This document shows, piece by piece, positions 35,112 to 46,900 of a stretch of DNA of 64,000 nucleotides (position 1 is the stretch's first letter; each line of letters starts with the position of its first letter). Source of the stretch: Garcia nutans (Eukaryota; Streptophyta; Magnoliopsida; Malpighiales; Euphorbiaceae). The translations under genes and the position numbers were made by a program. The DNA lies in NCBI GenBank assembly GCA_947685225.1, contig CANTUV010000024.1:29344001-29408000 (forward strand), read 5' to 3'. The notes under the pieces were generated by a model. That model was not told the DNA's origin. It was given only the letters and a program-made list of their open reading frames with translations, and did no database searches.

Positions 35112-36290
35112 TTACTTGCTCATGGTTTGAACCTTGCCCTTGAAATTTTGGTCCCCTTTGATAAGGTTGGAATGAATGTTGAGGTGGAATTTTTTCTTGG
35201 TTCTTCCATGCAAAATTAGGATGATTTCTCCAACCAGGGTTATAAGAATTCGAATACGGGTCATTCCTTCCCCTTTGTTAGAATCCTTCAAATGCAAAAA
35301 CTTGTTCTTGCCCTTCTTGAAATTGGTCAAAGTTTAAAGGACACACATTTGCATTGTAACCTACCACACCACATGATGCACATGATTCTTGGCTTGGCCC
35401 CAGCAAGTTTCCTCTAGCATTCAACAATTTAACTTGCCTTGTCAACTCGGCAATTTGCCTTGCCATTTTTGAGTTTGCATTCAACTCATATGCTCCTCTT
35501 CTCTGTTGCCCAATGCTCTTTTGTTGAGAATTTGCTCCCAACATTTTAAATAATGCAACTATTTCAGCTATTGTTTTCTCACCCTTGCCCCTCCTGCAGC
35601 ATTATCCACTATGTTTTGACATTGTTGAGTTAGCCCATCATAGAAGAACTGATTGAGCAATTGTTATGGATAATAATGATGAGGGCATTGAAATAATAGA
35701 TATTTAAAGTGATCCCATGCCTCATGAAATGGCTCCCCATCAAATTGGGTGAAAGTTGCTTTGTCTTTTGGTGTGAATAAAATTTTCTCATAAATTTGTT
35801 GTGCACTTTAGTCCAAGTGGTTAAAGAATTTTACGGTAAAGTCATCAACCATGCTTTTGCCCTATCTTTCAAACTATATAGGAAACATCTCATTTTGAGT
35901 TCATCATCTGTTAGTGCTTATAAAGGGAAAATATGCAGTGTTGTGTAAAAATCTCAAATGAAGTTGAGAGGATCTTCATTCGGTAATCCATGAAAGGATG
36001 GCAACATACTATAATGAGTGTTTTTAAGTTCATAATTCCTTGCTGTGTTTCTCAACTGGATACACTATGTGGTTACTTCAAAGATCGGACAGGAAAACTC
36101 CTTCATAGTTGGTTCCTCTATGTCACCCATTTATACTTCAGTGTCCTCCTCAAATTACTCATCGATTTCTTCTCCTTCCTATCTCAAGGGATCTACTCAT
36201 TCGGCTTTTGGTAATCTATGAATATCTTCTATATAAGGAACAAGTTTATTTTCTTGAGACCTTTGTCCTTGCATAAATCACTTAGGTAAT
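35112..36290 (-). pseudogene. Y gag
   Basis: Reading leftward, the gag core is recognisable across stops (GLPNEDPLNF, MRCFLYSLKDRAKAWL, TTWTKVHNKFMRKF near 35700-35990), then a short open frame at 35278-35544 with a Cys motif (CASCGVVGYNANVCPL) acting as the zinc knuckle, and FDQFQEGQEQVFAFEGF. The order matches Athila Gag. It is heavily mutated and not functional. Confidence 0.7.
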
Positions 36291-36363
36291 TCAAAAAGGA
36301 ACACTTTAAACAATAAAATAATTAAAAGAAAAGAAAAATCAAACTACTAACAACAATTGCCTT

Positions 36364-36381
36364 CCCCAGTAGCAGCGCCAT
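36364..36381 (-). other. Y primer binding site
   Basis: On the - strand ATGGCGCTGCTACTGGGG lies five bases inside the 5' LTR. It resembles the Athila PBS type (TGGCGCCGTTGCCGGGG) with changes. The tRNA is not certain. Confidence 0.65.
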
Positions 36382-36386
36382 AAACT

Positions 36387-38293
36387 TATTGCTCTCAACT
36401 AATTACTACGACAAGCGACACTCGCAAGTATATGAGGTAATTATAGCAACGGTAATCGCCCCAAGATCAAGATTGTGATATGTTGGAATGGTGAAAAGCA
36501 ATTTTAATTTAAAAGTAAACGAGTGGTAGTTGTGTAAGATCAATTCAATTCTAGGAATGGTGTGTAGGGTTGTAGGTCAATTTAATCAAAGTTTAATTCT
36601 CAAATTATCAATTAATATATCCCTATATTTTAATTTGTTCCTTGAGTTAAATTAGTAATTACCAATTCATTAGTTTTCACATTCATGAATTAACAACAAC
36701 CAATTGTTTTGAAATTGCAAATTAATAAACCCTAGAACTTATATTTCTAATTCATTCTTAGGGTGGTTGATTAAATAGTTCCAATATTGAATTTCACCTC
36801 TCGGTCCATTGTTCAATATTAAGTGATTAATAGGTGGCTAATCTATCAACCTAACATTCAATCTGATGCAATCAACCAACAACAAGGTATACTAATGGAA
36901 TTATCAAATCAAGTCATCTAATTAAATCTACTACAACCCAAGGCATGAGTGAATTAGCTCATCATCAATTTAAAACAAATATCCATCTCAATATTCATCA
37001 AATATAAATTATACATTTTAATATTAATGTTCATAATAAAACAACAACAATATAGAAATGAATCAAAGAGAGAATATGAAAAACCCCTTGTAGATTCCAA
37101 AAGTTGGACTACTTGTCTTCCTCCTAGCTTCCATCTTGAGGTATGATGAACAACTTCCAAGCTCCCTAAATCAATGGCTCTCCTCTTGAAAGATGGAATG
37201 TAACTTTCTCAATCTTCCACTCCAATCAAGCTTTCTTCAAACCCTAATTGCCTAAGGAACTTGCTCACTCAATTTAATCCCCAATCTTGATTGTCTCTTG
37301 TCTATGGAAGAAATGAAGGATGAATGGAAATGAAGATGAAGAGAGAATGGTGTCTCTCCTCTTGAAAAATCAAGAATAAAACTAAGAACTCCCCCTTCCA
37401 AAAATAGCCAACGTGTATATACTCCCCCACTTTCATCTTCTTTTAATTTATTTTATGAAACCATCCATCTCTTGCCAACTCACACACCACCCTTTGTCTC
37501 CCACCTTTTTCTTTATTTTATATTTCTTCCCATAAATTAGGCAACCTTTTTTATCTTTTATTATCTCTTTTTAAAAGATATCACCTATAGTCCCCCCATT
37601 TTGTCCCCCAATTCTTGCAAAATGATTGAAAAAATTTTCACAAGACACGGCCAAGTCATGAGTGACTTGGCCGTGTCACTCATTTTCTTATGGACACGGC
37701 CAAGTCATGTGGCCATGTCCATGGTTGCCTCAAAATCTTCTTTTTTCCATTGGAGACACAGCCAAGGCCCTAGCCTTGTCATGGGACATGGCTAGTGGCT
37801 TGGTCGTGTCTCTTGAGTGTGTTCTCCACTGCCTCCATCCTTGCTTTGTTCTTTAGATGGGACATGGCCAAGGCCTTGGCCGTGTCATGTGACACGGCCA
37901 ATGGCTTGGCAATATCTCTTGCGTTTGTTCACTTTTGCCTTTGCTTCTTTGGTTTTGCTCTTTAGCTTCATCAAATGAGACACGGCCAGTGGCTTAGCCG
38001 TGTCTTCTCCCAGTGTCTGCTTCTACCAATTTGTTCTGAAGGACACGGTCTGTGGCTTGTTAACTCATGTCGTGTCTTGTGAGTGTTGCCTTGGATGAGG
38101 GACATGACCAATGGCTTGGTCGTGTCTCTTAGGTGTGTCACATGCTTTTCCACCTTTTTGATCCTTCAATTCATTCTTCTTAGCTTCCATCTAAATCAAA
38201 TACTTCAAGCAAACTTTAAACACAAATTAAAAGAAAAATTAACTTAAAACCAATAAAATTAACCTAAATATATGTACATATATGATCAAAGCA
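36387..38293 (-). repeat. Y 5' LTR
   Basis: + strand left end TATTGCTCTC (from TGTTGCACTC), right end GATCAAAGCA followed by the duplication AGTCC. Contains the second copy of the palindrome array. Confidence 0.9.
37640..38130. repeat. GACACGGCC palindrome array, second LTR copy
   Basis: Same array as 28118-28582, with several C-to-T or G-to-A changes in the arms (for example GACATGGCTAGTGGCTTGGT). One unit (about 37860-37905) reads AAGGCCTTGGCCGTGTCATG followed by a further GACACGG where the left LTR has a shortened form. Confidence 0.85.
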
Positions 38294-38772
38294 AGTCCAG
38301 AACCCAAACCAATCAGGGTCCAGAACCCAAATCAATTTGGATCCAGAACCCAAACTAATTAGGGTCCAGAACCCAAACTAATTAGGGTTCAGATTCCAAA
38401 TCATTTCAAGTCTAAAACCCAAACCATTTCGGGTCTAGAATCCAAACCAATTTGAGTCTAGAATCCAAACCAATATGGGTCAAGAACCTAAACTATTTCG
38501 GGTCTAGAACCCAAACCATTTCAGGTTTAGAACCCAACCCAAACCATTCCGAGTCCAGAACCCAAACCATTTCAAGTCCAGAACCCAAACCATTTCAAGT
38601 CCAGAACCTAAACCATTTCAAGTCCAGAACCTAAACCAATTCAGATCCAGAACCCAAACCAATCTGGGTCCACAACCCAGCCCATCAAGGTGGTTCAAGT
38701 TTGCTTTCCAAAATAAAAAATTACTTTTCACACTCTGAAATAATTCAAGATCATTCAAGTAGGGGACAAAAC
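38294..38772 (+). repeat. X2 3'UTR tandem repeat (continued) and polypurine tract
   Basis: From 38294 to about 38690 there are roughly 17 units of the type AACCATTTCAAGTCCAGAAC plus CC/CTA, continuing the array cut at 26808. The polypurine tract CAAGTAGGGGACAAAAC (38756-38772) then precedes the LTR. Confidence 0.88.
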
Positions 38773-40287
38773 TGTAGACCCTTAATTTTGACACCATTTC
38801 AAATGTGGTTTTATTTTAAAGATTGGATCATGTTTGGTTCCAATAAAAGGTCCAATTTAAATAAGATCTAATTTATTTAAAGTTTGAGTTAGGTCGATTC
38901 AATTTAAATTGGGGTAATATAGTTAAATTTTTATTTGGTCCATGTCCAATTAGCATCCATAATTAAAACAGGCAGACGCAGAGCTTAGTAATTCAATTTT
39001 GAGAACAAATCAAAGAGATAAAAATAAAACTCAAAGAGAGGTAGTAGCCAGAAGAGATCCTCATATCATTGAATCTCTAAGGAAAAATAAAACTTGATCC
39101 AAGTAGTGGTAGTAGCATCATCAAGCTTGTTTCAATGTATCAAATTAGTCGAGCCAACAATGCAGGTTCAACTTCTTTTAACCAATTCAATTCAATTTCA
39201 CTATTTATTTATTTTATTAATTCGTTACATCATTTAATTAATGGCCAATGGTACAAGTTATCTACAATAACCTATAAGACTTAGGATTAAATCTAACTCA
39301 TAGTTCAATTGTATGCTAAAACCTTAATTGCACAATAATATTGTTATATGGTTTTCCAAAACCCTAATTCATTTGTTTTAGCTTTAGTTTAAGTATTAAA
39401 CCATAGAATTATAGTTTGAATTAAACCCTAATTTTCATGTTTTAATCATATTTTCCGCAAAAAAAAAACCATAATTCCACAATAAAACTTATTTTGTAAA
39501 TCGTTTACCTTTTGGGGTTGTGCCCCCTTGACTCCTGCCCGCTAACCGCCATGTGTATTGCGCACAATAATTCGTTAAATGGTTAATATTAATATTTACT
39601 TATGGATTGCAATTTTTATGGTTGATCTTGACTTCATTAGTTTAGCCATAATTTTGAAATTCTTTATATGTTTATGGATTGCGATTTCTTGTTATTTGGA
39701 ATTTTAAAATTGTAAAAGGCATGTTTTTACCTATGGTAGGTGCCTTAGTTTCTTTAAATTGTTTCTTATGTTATGTTACTTATTTTAATTTATTTTTAGA
39801 ACAATTGTAAGGGATACATTTCCACCAATCAATAGGTGTCCTATTTTATTTACTTATATTTTGGACATCAGACATTATAAGAGCATATTTGTATTTAGTA
39901 TGGGTCCCCATTTTATTTGATCGCTTTGATTTAATATAATAAATATTTATTTATTAATGTTGCATGTAATATGGATGTTATCAGAATAATTAAGAATTTA
40001 ATAATATTTAGACCTGAAAAGGGCATCATTTCCAATGAACCAGGCACTATAGGGGTGCTGGGTAATTCTCACCTTCCCTATACGTACCTATCTTTTCTAA
40101 TCCAATAGGGGGTTGGGGATTCCTTAGGAATTGAGTCATCCACCCATTTCTTTTCTTTCTCGGCCTGTCTGAGTGGCGACTCCATTTCTCTGGGTTTAAG
40201 TCCGTGTTCTCTAAGGGCCCAAGCCTAACAGTGCCGAAATTGTAAGAACCATTCCACCAAGAGAGAGGGCAAAAATCCCTACTCACA
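38773..40287 (+). repeat. X2 3' LTR (1,515 bp)
   Basis: Starts TGTAGACCCTTAATTTTGAC and ends CCCTACTCACA. The end (about 40050-40287) matches the X LTR end, including GAGTGGCGACTCCATTTC near 40170. Two AAACCCTAA teloboxes occur (39360 and 39422), against about 11 in X. - strand open frames near 40047-40355 are not genes. Confidence 0.85.
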
Positions 40288-40590
40288 CATATATAAAACC
40301 AAAATGTCATAAACAAAATTATACATATAATACAGCACAATTGATTTGGTCTCATGTCATAAAAACTCTACCTTCAAGTTCAGTCTCTAACTTAGACCTG
40401 CTCAGGTTTATCAGGACTATCCTGCTTTGCTATTCTTTTACCTACGGGATATGGTTAACTGCTATAAGCTCACAAACTTAGTGGTAATAATTTTATAATA
40501 AAATCTATTTAAAATCAATGCACATTTTTCCAAGATACATAGCACATCATGTTATCATCAAAACGCAACACTCATTTACATATTCATTAT

Positions 40591-42151
40591 TTTCCCAAGA
40601 TGGCAACCAAGTGGGGGGTGAATTGGTTGTTTTGAAGAAATGATGGTCATTTGAAAATTTAAGATCAAATAAAGGAAAGAGAGAAGTAGAGTAGAGAAGA
40701 ATGAACATAAGAAATTTATAGTGGTTCAGATAATCTCAATCCTATATCAACTTCCTTAACAACTTGTTAAGGTTCCACTATTCTTGAGTTTTTACAAGCT
40801 CAACTCTAACTTCGTATTTTCACAAGCTCACATCAAACTTTTACAAGGTTTGAGAATTTACCTCACAACTCAATAAGAGTTTTCCAGGCTCACTCTATAA
40901 CCTAGGTGTTTCAAAGCTCACACTTAAACTTACAATGGTGTTTCAATGCTCACACCCAACACTCAAAGAATACAAGTATAAATTTTGATGCAAAGAAATG
41001 AAAAATGTTAAACTTGGCTATTACAATCACAATCTTATTTTTAAAATGTGGTTTCTTATGGTATTTATAGATGTATAGCCTTCAAGTCTTGAACTAGCCA
41101 TTTAGAGTGGGAGCCAACATATTTGATTCTTATCTCCCACTTTTTTCACTTTTTCGAGCAGGTCGGACTGGCTTTGGTCCCATCTGCTCGGGTTTGACAT
41201 GGTCAGACTGTCTTTGGTCCGGTCGGCTTGGGCTCTGCATGGTTAAAATGGCCTAGATACAACCATGATTTTCATATTTTCTGACAAAAGTTCTTCAACA
41301 TATAGTACATGTGGCATCTACTTATTGAGTGGATGAACAACGGCTATATTTTCTAAACCTCGTACCAGTGGTATGCTCAGGACTAGCTTGGTCCAATCGA
41401 TCTTCGTCTAGTATGCTGAGATTTTTAGAGTATTGATGATCATTAGCTCTATTAGAACTTCTTAGATTTTTAGCTCTAGCTCGATGTTGTCGGAATGCAT
41501 CAAGTCCAGTCGTACCTACCGTGGTATGCTGAATTTTTTAGAGTATTCAGAGATCGTGAGCTTTACTGGATGTTCTGAGGATTTATCATGACCTTGGTAT
41601 GCTTGGACTTCATAATAATCCGGTCAAGACATGTAGTTCGTTCATCAAGTAGGAGTAACATTGAGCGTGAGCTCTTCTAGATACTTTATCTTGAGTTTAG
41701 TATGATCTGCTCATCCTTGGTTCTATTAGCTTAAGGCTTGGTATCCTCAGTTCGTTGCTCAGCTCATGTTCTATCTAATTAGCTCATGCTTTATTTGATT
41801 AGCTCATCCTTTGTCTTATCTTCTCATTCTGTAGCATACTCCATTTCGATATTGGTGCACTCTGACTTACATTCCAGTTCCGTCATCACGATTTTGGAAT
41901 GTTTATGCTTTTGCGACCTCGCTCGTTAGTTCGGTAGACTTTCAAGAATAACAAGCTTTGCTCGGTATCATCATTTCTTAGCTTGATATGGCAAACTACT
42001 TCTCTTAGTCTGGTTAGCCTAGCTGGTGGTTCGGTCGGGCTCTGGAGAAATCTCCAATAAATTTTAAGTCATGCAAAATTTAACTTGGTACAAATATTAG
42101 ACATATTCAATTTGATTGCCTAAGATCAAAATAGAGACAAATAGTTTGGCT
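40591..42151. mobile_element. Unclassified 1.5-kb insert in an ATT tract
   Basis: Compared with LTR c1, this segment interrupts (ATT)n, with ATTATT on both sides. It begins near CCCAAGATGGCAACCAAGTG and ends near GTTTGGCTAACA. There is no long open frame, no clear terminal inverted repeat and no LTR pair. It has internal repeats (TTTTTAGAGTATTGATGATC vs TTTTTAGAGTATTCAGAGAT; GTCGGACTGGCTTTGGTCC vs GTCAGACTGTCTTTGGTCC; several GCTCAT..TTAGCTCAT units). Class unknown. Confidence 0.5.
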
Positions 42152-42179
42152 AACAATTATTATTATTATTATTATTATT

Positions 42180-42218
<39 letters not shown>

Positions 42219-42219
42219 T
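42152..42219. repeat. Compound microsatellite (ATT)n(CAT)n
   Basis: About 8 ATT followed by about 13 CAT repeats, within LTR c3. Confidence 0.95.
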
Positions 42220-42503
42220 TCCCAATCATAAATATGTATATATATATATATCATGTATACTTTACGCATATGTTATGTATATCATTATGTGTGTGCATAT
42301 ATTATATATATATTAGGTATATGATATTTAACCAATGTTTATAGCAAGTGTATGTTAGGTATGTACCATGTTTGTATATACAATGTATATCTTATGTATT
42401 TCTTGGGTGTACATTAGGTATATACTATACATATACCTCTCTCAACACTCTAATTGGCCCTCCATATTAATATTTACTTGTGTCTAAAATTGTGAATGTT
42501 ATA

Positions 42504-43040
42504 ATTCTCTTCCTCTTAAATAATTTCATCCTCGAAATTACCTACTATAATCCAAAATTAAACAATAATCTCAACTTCCAGTAAAACCAACCTTCCCCTT
42601 GTAAATATCCTTAATCATCTTCACAATTCCCTAATTTTACAAAAAAAATTCTCAACTTCTAACAACATCATCAAAGAACAAACATTTAATCAATGCATAG
42701 ACAGTAATACCTGAAAATAAGAATTTACCTTCATCTACATCTGGGACAGTCTGCTCCCTCTACATCGCATATACTCTTTGTGAAGTTATGGTTCCCTCTG
42801 ATCTATCCACCATTACAAATTTCTCTCTTTGTCTATATCCTACCCTACCACCTCTATCACTTTTGCCCATCTAGCACTGTGTCCTAAAGGGTTGGTAACC
42901 AGCACATCAAACTCTAAGGACTCTGAATGCACATCACTCATAGGCAGGATGGATGGACTAATGTATGAATGTATCGAGGTTTATCAATTCATGAACTAAA
43001 ACACAGGGTAAAGAGAATATACCAGCTATAACATTAGAAG
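42504..43040 (-). pseudogene. Chromovirus internal remnant (3' end joined to protease region)
   Basis: Next to the polypurine tract, the - strand near 42870-42960 matches E1 protease (SDVHSESLEFDVLVTNPLGH). The intervening RT-integrase is missing, so the element has a large internal deletion. The remaining sequence is degraded. Confidence 0.6.
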
Positions 43041-43913
43041 TGTAACATCCTCAAAATTTGTTAAAATTATATTATATTATATTATATTATATTATATTAT
43101 ATTATATTATATTATATTATATTATATTATATTATATTAAACAAAAATGAATAATTTGAAGGAGAAATGAAGATTTAGAAGTGAGAAGAATATATTGTAT
43201 ATGTTAAATATATGTGGAATATAAATGACATATACAAGTCCAAGTTAAATTGTAAAAGTCAACATATAAATAATAAAATGTGAAAAAGGTTAAAAATTTT
43301 CAAAAATAAATTATTTATGAGTGGAAGATGAAAATTGACATTTTTAAAATAATTAAATTAATTAATTAAATTATTAAAATAATATATATATATATATATA
43401 GTTAGGAAAATTAAAGAAAAAAAAAGGTTTATGATTAAACTCTTCTTTTTCTTCTTCATCTACTTCTCCATGGACAGCCACCATTGTTAGACAAAGGAGG
43501 ATTTCCCTTCATCCAAACACTAAAAGTTTGAAGGATTTTAAAGGATTGAAGTGATTTTTGATGATTTTCCAACAAGTAAGTTTCTTACTTGAATTTTTAA
43601 GATTCTGTGAAACTTACGAATATGTAAAATTATGAATTTTGCATGAAGGTTGTTTTAATTGTTTAAATAGGTTTGTAAGATGTTATTTTGATGAGTAAAC
43701 AATGATTTTAAGGTTAGATTAAAGAAAAGTTTGGAATTAGTTAGAGATTAGAATAGGTAGTAAGTGATTTCAGGGTTTAGGAAAGGGTTTTGTAAAGAAT
43801 GCTTGTTCATTTGGATTTTATTATTTAAATCATGTTCTAATATATATTTAATGATGAAAAAGAACTTAAATTGATATTTGGAATTGGTTAGAATGAAGAA
43901 CTAAAATTAAAGT
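43041..43913 (+). repeat. Chromovirus LTR fragment, + strand
   Basis: Starts TGTAACATCC at 43043 and runs through an (ATATT)n microsatellite (43066-43138). Then comes sequence homologous to the E2 LTR 5' part (GAAGGATTTTAAAGGATTGA, CAACAAGTAAGTTTC). It stops at the next LTR. Confidence 0.65.
43066..43138. repeat. (ATATT)n microsatellite
   Basis: About 14-15 perfect 5-bp repeats near the start of an LTR fragment. Confidence 0.95.
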
Positions 43914-46900
43914 TGTAACACCCTTATATCCTATATACGTACAATACATATTTTCAGCATATGTAAAATATGCATACACGGTATAAAAATATCACAGACA
44001 GATTTAATAAAAATTTTCACATTTTTGTTTTAAGATTTCAAATACTAATATATAAAATAAATAGTATATAAATATTCTTTGCTTGTTATAGGAATTAAAA
44101 ATAAATATTTTACATGAAAATCTCTTGAAAAAATTCGCCAGAGTTTTGTTTGTAATTTGGGCGTTCCCAAAATTCAGCAAAACACAACCTGCATAAAGCA
44201 AACACTCCCAATAAAAATCAATTCACCATTTCACCAATACTTCTCAATTTCTTCATATTTTCTCAAAATACTTATCTATGGATATATAAATTAACAACAC
44301 ATATAAAATCTCATCAAAACAAATTATTCAAAACATTATTTACAATTTACATTATATACTTCCAAAAACATGTCATAACATATATAATATCAAAATACAT
44401 TGTAATATCAAATATCTACATGCTGGCAACTGGCTCTAATCTTGATGTAGCAAAAAACAACTCTTCAAGCTCAATAAATACAAACCTAGACCCGACCAGG
44501 TCTAGTAGAACTCTCCGGCTCTACCAAATCATCCATGACACCTGCACAACGAATTACAATCGCGCTAAGCCGAAGCCTGGTAGTACAAACTTTGATAATA
44601 ATAAAAAAACTCAATGCAATGCCAATGCACAATGTATATAGATGTCACATCATTCTACTTTCTTATATTTTTTAAATATTTCAAAATCACAACTCATAGA
44701 ATTATATTGCTCAATTGTATCACAATTCATAATTCACATTAAAGCAAAGACAAGTATGGCCCAAAAAGGATCTAATATGCTATTCAAATTTCAGAGTTAC
44801 TGCTTTGGTCCATAATGACACCATGTGTCTAGCCCCGTAGGCAATATATCCATGAATAATGTAACAGCCCCAGTCTCTTGGACCTCAACCCGGCTAGACC
44901 TTTAGGCACCAGTATCTTGGTCCTCAACTCGGCTAGACTGCTATAATTTTTGAGGCTTACGACCCAGTCTTTTCACCCCAAAAACATCAAATTTATCAGC
45001 TGGCCTGGCTTACGACCCAGTCTTTTCACCATTCCAGCATTTAGCCCTTAGGCAATTATAGGCATGCCGCCAAACCCAGAACTCTGAAAATTGAATAACA
45101 TAAAAGGCACACAATTTATTTATATTTCTCATTATCAAATTCTTTCATAATTCCTTTATCAAAACTTTTCTCATTTTCTCATGATCAAACTAGGCACATT
45201 GCCTTATTATATCATCTTTTTCCCACTTTTTTTTTATTTATTCATTTTTCTCATTATTAATCTCTTTCTCATTTTCACATATTCAATTAAGCACATTGCC
45301 TTATTTTCACTTTTTTTTTCTCATTTTTCTCATTTTTCACATCTTTCTCATTTTTCTCACTTTTCTCATTTTTCTCATTATCAATTCATTTTAATATTCC
45401 ACATATCTCATTTTTGCATTCACAACACATTACCCAATTACTTTGGGTATTTTCACGTAATATACATATTTCACATTCTACACAATTTAGCCTTTATCAA
45501 TGGCTTTTCACAATGCATTTAACACATATATGACATTACAAATGTCATAGCACATTATTCATACTTAATCAATGAACCAAGTAACTTAACACATTTTCCA
45601 ACTAAAATGTGTTAAGCCCAAATGTCATGCAAATATAAAGAATATATTCAAAGTATGTACATACCTCCACTAGCAACCCAAAGCAAGCTTAACACAACCT
45701 CCAATCCTATCCTTCCAACTTGCCCCTTCACCACTTGGATGAAGCAAATCAACCTCCCTCAATGCCTATAGCAAATGTGATCATACATAATCTGTAACGA
45801 CCCTCCCCGACCAGGTCGGCTGCCCGGCCCACTAGTGGCTTACGGCCCGGCCATTTCACCACCTGGGCACGGAGTCCGCAGGAGGCAAGCGATCGCTACA
45901 GTACTGGACAGCCCTCGCGGCCCACCCAGCAGGAATTTGTTTATTTGGCTCCCTAAGGAGTCGCCTCCCTGGATCGAACCCCTGACCTCCCACTTAAGAG
46001 AGCCAGCGAGAACCATCCAGTACCATTTCTGGATTTCTGGCTACTAGCAGAAATGGTACTGGATGGTTCTCGCTGGCTCTCTTAAGTGGGAGGTCAGGGG
46101 TTCGATCCAGGGAGGCGACTCCTTAGGGAGCCAAATAAATAAATTCCTGCTGGGTGGGCCGCGAGGGCTGTCCAGTACTGTAGCGATCGCTTGCCTCCTG
46201 CGGACTCCGTGCCCAGGTGGTGAAATGGCCGGGCCGTAAGCCACTAGTGGGCCGGGCAGCCGACCTGGTCGGGGAGGGTCGTTACATAATCATTTAATAT
46301 CACATTCTAAGGTATTCTCAACATCAAACTATAATTAAACATCACTCTACACTAAATCCCAAAATTAAGCTTCACCTCACTTTAACTTTGAAAAACCATA
46401 TCAAGCCATTTAAATTAGTATTTTAAGTTTATTAATATCATTAGAAACATGTTTTAGCATGTTTAAACCAATTGCATTAATTAACCACATGCTTATACTC
46501 AAAACCCTAAAATGGCATAACCTTCACCATTGAAGGATCTCCATTCCAACTCAATCCAATTATCATTTCAATCTTATTTCCACCACTTATATCATTAAAT
46601 AACATGATTTAAGCATTAAAATCAAACAATTAATCATTCTTTGAAAATTCACTTTTCCAAAACCCTAAATCAATACTACCATCTTTAAACTCTATCCAAA
46701 CATAACTAAATCCATCATTTGATTTTAAAATCCTTGTTTATGCATCAAAACAACACATTTGGAACCAATTTGTACAATTAAAACTCATGATTTCAAAAAC
46801 TTAAATGTTCCATAACCCTAAATTCTCTCTCTTCAACAAACTCAACTTAAATTCAACCATTTCTTTAATCCAACCTTAAAATCATTGTTAACTACCCAAA

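Larger units (their letters stand above)
26809..38293 (-). mobile_element. Y: Athila-lineage Ty3/gypsy element, decayed
   Basis: LTRs of 1,941 bp (26809-28749) and 1,907 bp (36387-38293) flank gag, protease, RT, RNase H, integrase and an extra ORF, all on the - strand. The target duplication AGTCC is intact (26804-26808 and 38294-38298). Y is inserted in the tandem repeat of X2. LTRs differ by many substitutions and a small indel near the outer end, and coding regions carry many stops and frameshifts, so it is clearly older than E1. Confidence 0.92.
40288..42503 (-). repeat. Chromovirus 3' LTR c3, interrupted by an unclassified insert
   Basis: - strand LTR starting TATAACATTC (mutated TGTAACATCC) at 42503. 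To its right lies the purine tract complement TTCTCTTCCTCTTAAATAAT and CGAAATTACC, the same junction as E1. Its left end is cut by X2. Confidence 0.7.

Noticed and set aside
45181..45522. 113-residue hydrophobic protein with repeated SHFSHF
   Set aside because: Low-complexity TTCTCATTTTTC sequence in LTR A; no start context or homologous frame.
45835..46244. Two nearly identical proteins (70 and 66 residues) encoded on opposite strands
   Set aside because: They are the mirror reading of the two palindrome arms; no independent evidence for coding.
46048..46286. tRNA gene or SINE in the palindrome arm
   Set aside because: A B-box-like GGTTCGATCC is present, but there is no A-box at proper distance, no cloverleaf and no poly-A or poly-T end.
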